The notes under the pieces are model-generated. The model had not been told where the DNA came from. It saw nothing but the letters and a program-made list of their open reading frames with translations, and ran no database searches. From an uncultured Prevotellaceae bacterium (GTDB lineage: Bacteria > Bacteroidota > Bacteroidia > Bacteroidales > Bacteroidaceae), in NCBI GenBank assembly GCA_902790625.1, contig CADASP010000016.1, forward strand, positions 1-64,000: a stretch of DNA of 64,000 nucleotides, written 5' to 3'. This document shows, one piece after another, positions 8,208 to 16,500 of this stretch. The position numbers were made by a program, and so were the translations under genes. How positions within the stretch are numbered: the first letter of the stretch is position 1; each line of letters opens with the position of its first letter.

Positions 8208-10772
8208 ATGAGAAAAGTATTCGCATTGATGGCCCTCGCCGTGATGAGCCTCACGGCATCGGCACAGCAGCTGTGGTACGACCATGCTGCCACGCATTGG
8301 CTCGAAGCACTGCCCATCGGCAACAGCCACCTGGGCGCAATGGTCTACGGCGGCGCCGACACCGAGCAGCTGCAGCTGAACGAGGAGACCTTCTGGAGCG
8401 GCTCGCCCCACCAGAACAACAGCACCGAGTCGCTGCAGCACCTGCAGGAGGTGCGCGACCTCATCTTCAACGGCAAGGAGGGCGAGGCCCACCAGCTGCT
8501 CGACAAGTACTTCGTGAAAGGCCCCCACGGCATGCGCTTCCTGCCCTTAGGCAACCTCTACGTGAAGTTCTGGAACCAGCAGAACCCGCGCGGCTATCGC
8601 CGCACCCTCGACCTGGCCACGGCCACGCACACCGTGACCTACCAAGTGGGCGACGCCACCATCACCCGCACCGCCTTCGCCTCGCTGGCCGACGATGTCA
8701 TCGTGGTACGCTTCGAGAGCAACCGCCCGGGACGCCTCAGCTTCGCACTCAGCTACGACTGCGAACTGCCCACAAAGGTGGAAGCACGGAATGGACAGAT
8801 GCTGGCCACCGTGAGCAACGTGGAGCAGGAGGGCATCAAGGGCGGGCTCACCGCCAACTGCTTGGTGCAGGCAGAGAGCGATGGCACACTGAACAGCACC
8901 GCCAACCAGATAGTGGTGAGCGGAGCCACCACGGCCACCCTCTACATCACCGCCGCCACCAACTTCGTCAACTATCACGACGTGAGCGGACAAGCATTGC
9001 CAAAGGCGCAGCAAGCCATGACGGCAGCACGCAGCCACAGCTATGCCGACCTGCTGGCACGCCACACGGCCAAATACCAAGAGCAGTACACCCGCGTCAG
9101 CCTGACGCTGCCCACCACCGAGGCCAGCAAGCAGCCCACCGACCGCCGCTTGGAGGCCTTCGGCCGACAGTCGGACATGCAGGCTGGTGGCCGCACTGGC
9201 GGCAGGGCACCCGGCCGAGGCTTCCCCGGACGGCAGATGGCCAGCAGCGGCCCCGACCTCGACCTCGTGGCACTGATGTTCCAGTACGGGCGCTACCTGC
9301 TCATCTGCTCGTCGCAGCCCGGCGGTCAGCCCGCCAACCTGCAAGGCGTGTGGAACGACAAGATGAACGCCCCGTGGGACTCGAAGTACACCATCAACAT
9401 CAACGCCGAGATGAACTACTGGCCCGCCATGGTGACCAACCTCACCGAGACGCAGCAGCCCCTGCTGCAAATGATTGAAGAGCTGAGCCAGACAGGCGCC
9501 GAGACCGCCCGCACCATGTATGGCTGCGGCGGATGGACCGCCCACCACAACACCGACCTGTGGCGCATAGCCGGACCCGTCGACGGCACCAGCTGGGGCA
9601 TGTTCCCCACGGGCGGCGCATGGCTCACCACACACATCTGGCAGCAATATCTCTTCACCGGCGACAAGCAGCTGCTGCGACAGTACTACGACGTGCTGAA
9701 GGGGGCCGCCGACTTCCTGCTCGACTATCTGCAGCCCTATCCCGCCACAGGCGAGGTGAAGCAGGCCGCCGGCTGGCTCGTCACCGCTCCCACCGTGTCG
9801 CCCGAGCACGGACCCATCGGCAAGAGCACCACCGTCACCGCTGGCTCCACCATGGACAACCAGATTGTGTTCGACGTGCTCTCGCAGATGCTGGGCACGA
9901 TGCGCGCCCTCGGCACCAAGGACAAAGCCTACCAGCAGCGACTGGAGCAGGCGCTGGCCAAGCTGCCGCCCATGCAGATAGGCCAGCACGGGCAGTTGCA
10001 GGAGTGGCTCATCGACGGCGACGACCCGAAGGATGAGCACCGCCACATCAGCCATCTCTACGGCCTCTATCCCTCGAACCAGATTTCGCCCTATACCCAC
10101 CCCGAACTCTTCACAGCCGCCGCCAACACGCTGAAGCAGCGCGGCGACATGGCCACGGGATGGAGCCTGGGCTGGAAGGTGAACTTCTGGGCACGCATGC
10201 TCGACGGCGACCATGCCTTCCTCATCCTGCGCAACATGCTGCACCTGCTGCCCAGCGACGACATGTCGCGCTTCTACCCCGAGGGACGCACCTACCCCAA
10301 CCTCTTCGACGCTCATCCACCCTTCCAGATCGACGGCAACTTCGGTTGCTGCGCCGGCATCGCCGAGATGTTGCTGCAGAGCCACGACGGTGCCCTGCAC
10401 CTGTTGCCCGCCCTGCCCAGCGACTGGAAGGAAGGCGAGGTGAAGGGTCTGCGTGCACGCGGCGGCTACGAGGTCAGCATGAAGTGGGCCGACGGAAAGC
10501 TGCAGACGGCCACCGTGAAGGCCACGCTCAACGGCAAGCTGCGTCTGCGCAGCTACGTCCCCCTGAAAATGGTCAATGGTCAATCGTCAATGGTCAATGG
10601 CTTGAAGCCCGCCAAGGGCCCCTGCCCCAACCCGCTGATGCAACCAGCCACGGTGAAAACGCCGCTGCGCTCCGAACAGCTGAAGACATTCGAGCTGCAG
10701 CACGTCAAGGAAGTCTACGAATACGACGTCGCCATGAAGCCAGGGCAAACCATCACCATCACGTGTAACTGA
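8208..10772 (+). CDS. GH95 alpha-L-fucosidase, second copy (secreted)
   Basis: 854 aa with signal peptide (residues 1-19, ending TASA). GH95 motifs: LWYDHAATHWLEALPIGNSHLGA, NLQGVWND (about 376), YTININAEMNYW (about 394), TVSPEHG (about 531, catalytic Glu) and [15 protein letters not shown] (about 707, active-site Asp). Only moderately similar to the GH95 at 2709, so the pair is old rather than a recent duplication and may differ in linkage specificity. Two odd segments: a Gly/Arg-rich insertion (residues about 324-347, GGRTGGRAPGRGFPGR) before the LMFQYGRYL helix, and VNGQSSMVNG (about 788-797) encoded by a repeated ATGGTCAATGGTCAAT-type stretch. Followed by repeats and the GH29 gene, so the two could act on the same fucosylated glycan. 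Confidence 0.93.
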   Translation: MRKVFALMALAVMSLTASAQQLWYDHAATHWLEALPIGNSHLGAMVYGGADTEQLQLNEETFWSGSPHQNNSTESLQHLQEVRDLIFNGKEGEAHQLLDKYFVKGPHGMRFLPLGNLYVKFWNQQNPRGYRRTLDLATATHTVTYQVGDATITRTAFASLADDVIVVRFESNRPGRLSFALSYDCELPTKVEARNGQMLATVSNVEQEGIKGGLTANCLVQAESDGTLNSTANQIVVSGATTATLYITAATNFVNYHDVSGQALPKAQQAMTAARSHSYADLLARHTAKYQEQYTRVSLTLPTTEASKQPTDRRLEAFGRQSDMQAGGRTGGRAPGRGFPGRQMASSGPDLDLVALMFQYGRYLLICSSQPGGQPANLQGVWNDKMNAPWDSKYTININAEMNYWPAMVTNLTETQQPLLQMIEELSQTGAETARTMYGCGGWTAHHNTDLWRIAGPVDGTSWGMFPTGGAWLTTHIWQQYLFTGDKQLLRQYYDVLKGAADFLLDYLQPYPATGEVKQAAGWLVTAPTVSPEHGPIGKSTTVTAGSTMDNQIVFDVLSQMLGTMRALGTKDKAYQQRLEQALAKLPPMQIGQHGQLQEWLIDGDDPKDEHRHISHLYGLYPSNQISPYTHPELFTAAANTLKQRGDMATGWSLGWKVNFWARMLDGDHAFLILRNMLHLLPSDDMSRFYPEGRTYPNLFDAHPPFQIDGNFGCCAGIAEMLLQSHDGALHLLPALPSDWKEGEVKGLRARGGYEVSMKWADGKLQTATVKATLNGKLRLRSYVPLKMVNGQSSMVNGLKPAKGPCPNPLMQPATVKTPLRSEQLKTFELQHVKEVYEYDVAMKPGQTITITCN

Positions 10773-10792
10773 AAACAACGAATTCCTTTTTC

Positions 10793-10936
10793 TAACAACG
10801 AATGACACGAATGGCACGAATTTATATTTCTAACAACGAATGACACGAATGGCACGAATTTATATTTCTAACAACGTATGACACGAATGGCACGAATTAT
10901 TATTTCTAACAACGAATGACACGAATGGCACGAATT
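10793..10936. repeat. 38-bp tandem repeat, 3.8 copies
   Basis: Units at 10793-10830, 10831-10868, 10869-10906 and a partial at 10907-10936; core ACGAATGACACGAATGGCAC. The first two are identical. An inverted form of the core (ATTCGTGTCATTCGTGCCATT) appears at 11086-11108 in the leader of the GH29 gene, so the transcript could fold across about 200-300 nt. Confidence 0.9.
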
Positions 10937-11153
10937 ACACGAATGAAACCGTTTCTTTCTGAATAAGTCTGCGACGCAACGCGAATGGCCGTAAATGAAT
11001 CGTAAATGTCTCGTAAATATTCACGGTCATTCGCGTGTCATTCACGGACATTCGCGTTGTGCCGAAGGCAAGAAAAACAAATCATTCGTGTCATTCGTGC
11101 CATTCGTTGTTTATAATAATTCGTGTCATTCGCGTTCCTCGAAATTCATATCC

Positions 11154-12521
11154 ATGCGTAAGAACTTATTTTCTGTCTGTCTGTTTCTCTTTCCGTTGTC
11201 CATAGCGGCGCAGACCGACAACATCCATGAGCAGAGCGACGGCTACGAGTGGCCCACCGACACGCTCGTGGTGCACAACCTGCGGCAGTGGCAGGACCTG
11301 AAATTCGGTGTACTGCTCCACTGGGGCCTCTACGCCGTGCCCGGCATCGTGGAGTCGTGGAGCATCTGCGACGAGCCGTGGATCCGCCGCGACACCACAC
11401 GCACCTATCAGCAGTATCTCGACTGGTACTGGGGCCTGGCCGAAGACTTCCGGCCCACCCGTTTCGACGCCACCCAATGGGCCACCGTCTGTCGCGACGC
11501 CGGCATGCGCTACATGATTTTCACCACGAAGCACCACGACGGGTTCTGCATGTTCGACTCGCGCGAGACCAACTTCAGCATCGCCCGCCACGCCTTCAAG
11601 GACGACCCGCGCCGCGATGTCCTGCGCCACGTCTTCGATGCCTACCGCGCCGAGGGCTTCACCATCGGAGCCTACTTCTCCAAGCCCGACTGGCACTCGC
11701 AGTACTACTGGTGGGATGTCTATGCCAAGAAGGGGCGCAACGTCAACTATCCCGTGGAGCAGTATCCCTGGCGATGGCAGCAGTTCAAGCTGTTCACCCA
11801 CCGTCAGATGGAGGAGATACTATCGCGCTACGGTCGTGTGGACATCCTATGGCTCGACGGCGGCTGGGTGTGGCCGGGGCGCTATGGGCAGGACATCGAC
11901 ATGCCCGCCGTGGCACGCATGGCGCGCAGCCACCAGCCCGGACTCATCATCGTCGACCGCACCATCCGAGGACCCTACGAGAACTACCAGACACCCGAGC
12001 GCACCATCCCCGAACGCCAGCTCAGCTATCCGTGGGAGAGCTGCATCCCCCTCACCGACGACTGGGGCTACACACCCGCCGCCCACTACAAGAGCGCCCA
12101 TCAGGTCATCGCCACCCTCATCGAGATTGTGGCCAAGGGCGGCAACATGGTGCTCGGCGTAGGCCCCACGCCCGAAGGCCTCATCAACGACGAGGCCACG
12201 GAGCGCCTACGCGAGATAGGGCAGTGGCTGAAAGCCAATGGCGAGGCCGTCTACGCCACCGTCATCACCCCCCACTACCATGAGGGCGACACCTGGTTCA
12301 CCGCCTCGAAGGATGGTCGCCGCCGCTACGCCATCTACTGCCCCAGCGACGATGCGCCCATGCCCACGCAGCTCAGCTGGAGCGTGAACCTACCCTCCCG
12401 CCGTCTCACCCTGCTCAGCACCGGCAAGCGCCTGAAGCACAGCATCGACGGCCAAGGCCGCGTCATCGTCACCCTGCCAAAAGGATTGACGACCCAGCCC
12501 ATCGCCATCAGAATAGAATAA
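11154..12521 (+). CDS. GH29 alpha-L-fucosidase (secreted)
   Basis: 455 aa from the ATG at 11154, chosen because it starts a clean signal peptide (MRKNLFSVCLFLFPLSIAAQ); the frame is open further upstream but that part translates repeat DNA. GH29 retaining fucosidase fold: FGVLLHWGLYAVPG and KHHDGFCMFDS near the N-terminal half, and the nucleophile Asp 235 in ILWLDGGW; C-terminal beta region from about 395. Hydrolyses alpha-fucosyl linkages, usually alpha-1,3/1,4 or 1,2 depending on subfamily. Downstream of two GH95 genes in the same direction. No SusC/SusD transporter or regulator is linked in this window. Confidence 0.92.
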   Translation: MRKNLFSVCLFLFPLSIAAQTDNIHEQSDGYEWPTDTLVVHNLRQWQDLKFGVLLHWGLYAVPGIVESWSICDEPWIRRDTTRTYQQYLDWYWGLAEDFRPTRFDATQWATVCRDAGMRYMIFTTKHHDGFCMFDSRETNFSIARHAFKDDPRRDVLRHVFDAYRAEGFTIGAYFSKPDWHSQYYWWDVYAKKGRNVNYPVEQYPWRWQQFKLFTHRQMEEILSRYGRVDILWLDGGWVWPGRYGQDIDMPAVARMARSHQPGLIIVDRTIRGPYENYQTPERTIPERQLSYPWESCIPLTDDWGYTPAAHYKSAHQVIATLIEIVAKGGNMVLGVGPTPEGLINDEATERLREIGQWLKANGEAVYATVITPHYHEGDTWFTASKDGRRRYAIYCPSDDAPMPTQLSWSVNLPSRRLTLLSTGKRLKHSIDGQGRVIVTLPKGLTTQPIAIRIE

Positions 12522-12585
12522 GACACCTCGCCGCTCCCCCCGCATTATTCACCCAGAGCCATCTACCGCAGAGCGGTCTTGTAAA

Positions 12586-12625
12586 AAACCAAATAAAACA
12601 TGTTTTTGTTGGTTTTATTTGGTTT
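12586..12625. terminator. Terminator-like A/T-rich hairpin
   Basis: Perfect 14-bp arms (AAACCAAATAAAAC and its complement), loop 12 nt, followed by T-rich sequence. With the preceding CTACCGCAGAGCGGTCTT palindrome, also found after the gene ending at 18363, it probably ends the GH29 transcript. Confidence 0.6.
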
Positions 12626-12700
12626 TATTTTGTCTTGTTTTTTTTGAAAGGCGCGAAGCGGAAAGACAGGTTTAGCCGATTCACCACGTTATTCAACAAC

Positions 12701-12772
12701 CGTAGGGGCGGACCTTGTGTCCGCCCGCAAACGCCTTGAACCGCGCGGACGGACACAAGGTCCGTCCCTACG
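12701..12772. repeat. Inverted repeat (CGTAGGGGCGGACC type)
   Basis: 23-bp arms with one mismatch (12701-12723 and 12750-12772) around a 26-nt spacer. A shorter relative (GGTCCGTCCCTACAG) is at 42572-42586. Confidence 0.8.
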
Positions 12773-12785
12773 ATCGGAATATAGT

Positions 12786-12858
12786 TTCGTACGGTTGAAA
12801 AGACGGTAGCATTTTCTGAAAATTCCAGACGCTGAAAGCGTCTTTTCAACCGTACGAA
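12786..12858. repeat. Dispersed hairpin element, copy 1
   Basis: Perfect 19-bp arms TTCGTACGGTTGAAAAGAC / complement flank an inner GACGCTGAAAGCGTC hairpin. A near-identical partial copy in the opposite direction is at 58924-58982. Confidence 0.8.
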
Positions 12859-12908
12859 TATGTTTACGTTCAACAATTCCCCTCCGAGGGGAGCGGCGGT
12901 GAATGATA

Positions 12909-12956
12909 GTGAGTCTATTTACTCCCCTCCTAAGGGAGGGGCAGGGGGGAGGGGCT
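12909..12956. repeat. C/G-rich repeat (CCCCTCC...GGAGGGG type)
   Basis: Contains GTGAGTCTAT then CCCCTCCTAAGGGAGGGGC and a G-run; the same unit, beginning GTGAGTCTATATAC, recurs inverted at 18449-18500 and 18609-18660, with a shorter version near 42735-42772. Confidence 0.75.
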
Positions 12957-13006
12957 TCCCCCCCCTACAGGCGTCTGAGTTTTCGTTTTCCAAGCCCAGC
13001 AAATCG

Positions 13007-13424
13007 GCGAAAATTGTCAAAATCTTTCAACGGAAAATTTGTTCACGGAAACGAGGCATTCTGGCACAAAAAACGCCCTTTGCGATGCCTTGACCTACCC
13101 CCGCCAGATGAAAAAATGACGGGGGAAAGCCTGATTTTTGCACACACCCTATGCCTCTGTGCATGTTTTTTGCTCATTTTTGGCCACTCCTCGCGTTATT
13201 TTAAGCACGCCGTAAAATAAAACGGCAACGCCAAATTTTTTTTCGGCGTTGACTTTTTTCAGCCAGCGAACCCCTTTTTTCGGAATAACCAGCCCAAACA
13301 CCTGATTGACAATCATTTGCCGAAACCTCTCAAAACTCGAAAATTTTCGACCAAAAGTTTTTCAGCGCAGAATTTTCGAATTATGGAGGGGTAAAACGGC
13401 CATTTTGTAAAAATCTTTCAAAAT
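13007..13424 (+). repeat. Long noncoding repeat element, copy A
   Basis: About 420 bp, alignable end to end with the reverse complement of 42065-42485 and, over its middle and right parts, with 25138-25480. Shared blocks in order: TTTGTTCACGG and GAGGCATTCT; TTTTTGCACA; TAAGCACGCC; the palindrome AACGCCAAATTTTTTTT-GGCGTT (13228-13250); CTCAAAACTCGAAAATTTTCGACC (13329-13352, containing the self-complementary TCGAAAATTTTCGA); ATTATGGAGGGGT. No open frame is conserved between copies. It ends about 70 bp before the promoter of the 1604-aa protein. Confidence 0.85.
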
Positions 13425-13490
13425 AAAAGAAACCTGCAGCCGTGGGCAAAAATATTTCGCAAATTCGTGATGAGTTTTCAAATTATTTCG

Positions 13491-13498
13491 TAACTTTG
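13491..13498 (+). promoter_or_regulatory. Promoter -7 element (TAACTTTG)
   Basis: TAACTTTG 51 nt before the start codon at 13549; the -33 region reads CAAATTCGTGATGAG without a perfect TTTG. Confidence 0.6.
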
Positions 13499-13548
13499 CA
13501 GCAAACTTATCATAACGACGAATACGAACCCCCAAAAACAGCAACACG

Positions 13549-16500
13549 ATGGAAAAGAATTCGCACACACTCACCTCCCCCACCCTGCCGGGGAGGGCAT
13601 GGCAACACCTCAGGATGATGCTGCTCACCGCACTGCTCGCCGCAATGACCGGACAGACAGCGAGGGCACAGGAAGGCACCCGCACACTCACCGTGTACGA
13701 CGGAAACACGACCAATGCAATTGTACCGGCGAACATCTTTTGGTTCAATGAATTCACGCGGAGCCAGTTCGTGATTCCTGCATCCGAGCTGGAGTATATG
13801 GCTGGCGGCACCATCAGCAGCCTGACATTCTACACCACAATCGATAACGTTCCCTACACCACGACGTGCAGCGTAGATGTCTACTTGACGGAGGTGGACT
13901 ACACCTCCATGACGGCACTTGAGCCGAAGGCATCGGGCACCATCGTCTACCAGGGAACGCTCAGCATCGTGGAGGCCAGCGACGGCGGCACGATGACCAT
14001 CACCTTCACCACACCCTACACCTACGGCGGCGGCAACCTGCTCATAGGCATCGAGAACACCCCTCAAGAAGAATGGAGATGTATATATTTCTATGGCCAA
14101 CAGGTGGCAGGCGCCGCCTGGGCAGGCTATGACGAGGGCAGCTTAGCCGCCGTCACTGGCTCACAGCAGGACTTCATCCCCATGACCACCTTCACCTACA
14201 CGCCCCGCAGCGGCATCATCTACTACGAGCCCACCAACCTCACCCTGACTTACTTTGATCTCACCACCGCCACCCTCAGCTGGGCGGCTCCCTCGACCTA
14301 CGTCACAGGCTATGCCTACCAGTACAAGTTGACGGACACCGAGGAGTGGAGCGACGTGGTCAATGTGCCCACCACCACAGCCACCCTCAGCGGCTTGACG
14401 GCTGCCACCACGTACGACTTCCGCGTGAAGTCCCTCTACAACGATGGCGGCGAGAGCAGATACGCCACCCTCCGCTTCAACACCACCGCCATCGCGCCCG
14501 TGGCCGTGGGCGACAGCTGGAGCGACGACTTCGAGGGCGACGCCTGTAGCTGGCAGCTCCTCAACGGCGACCTCGCCAACGCCTGGGTATGGGGCACCGC
14601 CACCCACAGCGGCGGCACCCACGCCCTCTACATCTCCAACGACGGCGGCACCAACAACGCTTACAATACCGACAGCGAGGCGATTGTCTACGCTGCTAAG
14701 CCCTTCACCTTCACCGACGGCAAGTATGAGATTGCCTACGACTGGCGGTGCTACGGCGAGGGCAACTACGACTACCTGCGCGTGGCCTTGGTGCCCGCCA
14801 CAGAGATGCTCGAAGCCTCCACAAGCATGCCGCGGGGCTTCAGCGCTTCGTCGCTTCCCTCCGGCTGGATTGCCTTGGACGGCGGTGGCAAACTGAACCT
14901 GACGCAGGAATGGCAGAGCAAGAGTGCCGCCATCAGCAATTTGGCTGCCGGCAGCTACTATCTGGTCTTCGCCTGGCGCAACGACTTTTATTATAGCATC
15001 CAGCCACCAGCAGCCGTCGACAACGTGAGCATCCGCCGCGTGAGCTGTGCGGCCGACGTCGACAACCTGGCCGTCAGCTACACGGGCGGCACCACCGCCA
15101 CCCTGAGCTGGGCGGCGGGCGAAGCCACACAGTGGCAGGTGGCCTACAGCACAAGCAGCGACTTCGCCCAGGCCACGGAAGCAATTGTCAACCTTAACCC
15201 TAACCTTAACGTTCAGAACTACACCCTCACCGACCTGCCCATTGGCAGCACCTGCTATGCCCGGGTGCGCGCCTACTGCGGCGGCACCGACTACGGCGCG
15301 TGGAGCGAGACCGTGAGCTTCGAACCCACCGACATGTATGTCATCGGCACAGGCACGCAGACGAGCACCAGCCTGCCCACTGACACCTACTATAACTATT
15401 CCCGCACCCAGCAGCTCTACACGGCGGCCGAGCTGGGCGCTGCGGGGGCCGAGGCCATCATGAGCATCGCCTTCAAGAACGCCAGCAGCGAAGCATGTAC
15501 GCGCCGCATCGACATCTACATGGTGGGCACCGCGAAGAGCAGCTTCGAGGAGGGGGATGACTGGGTCAGCACCACGACCGACGACCTCGTCTTCAGCGGC
15601 GAGGTGACCTTTGCGGCAGGACAGTGGACCACCATCACCCTCGACACCCCCTTCGAATACAACGGCCAGAGCAACGTGGTCATCGCCGTCGATGATCATA
15701 CCGGCAGCTATATTGACGGCAATACGGAATTCCTGGCCTTCAGCGCCACGGGCCAGGCACTCTACGCCTACAGTTACGACATCTTTCCCAGCGATGCCAG
15801 TGGCACCATGAGCGGCAAGAAGAACCAGCTCCACCTTGGCAAGGGTGAGCTACCTGCCGTGGTGAGACCCACCGCCCTGGCCGTCGGCTACACCGGCGGC
15901 ACCACCGCCACACTGAGCTGGACGGAGAACGGCACGGCCACGGAGTGGGACATCTGCCTAAACGACGACGAGACGAACCTCGTGAGCATCAACGCCACGC
16001 AATGCACCATAGTCAACGGACAATGGTCAACAGAGCTGACGGGCCTGAGCTATGCCACCATCTACCAAGTGAAGGTGCGCGCCAGGCAGGACGGCGGCGT
16101 GAGCTACTGGTCACTGCCCACCCGCTTCAACACCGAGCTCTGCGCGCCGGATGACCTGTGCAACATCGCCCTCGTGCTGACCGACAGCCGCGGCGACGGC
16201 TGGAAGGGCAACGCCATCAAGGTGGTGGACAAACAGTCGGGCATCGTCATCGGCACCTACGCCAACACCGCGGAGGCTGGGGCAAACGAACCACAGACCT
16301 GCCTCGTCGCTGTGCCCAACGGCAGGGACATACAGTTCGTGTGGGTCAAGGGTACCAGCACTGCTGAATGCTCGTTCAGCATCTATGACGTGAACGACGA
16401 GCTGATCTGCAAGTTCGACAAAAACGACCAAGGCCCGGCAGCGGGCCTGATAGCCACCTACACCGTGGACTGCAGCTACAGCCCGTGGAGGACGCCCGTC

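Larger units (their letters stand above)
12522..13548. other. 1-kb noncoding region built of repeats
   Basis: No supported gene. From left to right: ACCGCAGAGCGGT terminator-like palindrome (12566-12578), A/T-rich hairpin (12586-12625), 23-bp inverted repeat (12701-12772), 19-bp inverted repeat element (12786-12858), C/G-rich repeat (12909-12956), long element copy A (13007-13424), and a promoter at 13491. Small frames at 12860-13220 are not credible proteins. Confidence 0.7.

Noticed and set aside
10793..10936. CRISPR-like array
   Set aside because: The 38-bp units follow each other without spacers and no cas gene is present, so it is a tandem repeat.
10995..11153. Longer N-terminus for the GH29 protein
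   Set aside because: It would translate intergenic repeats; the signal peptide starts at 11154.
12860..13220. Small frames in the 12.5-13.5 kb gap
   Set aside because: They fall on the C/G-rich repeat and long element copy A, and the frame is not kept in copies B and C.
13007..13424. Insertion sequence
   Set aside because: No transposase, no terminal inverted repeats and no target-site duplication could be found in any of the three copies.
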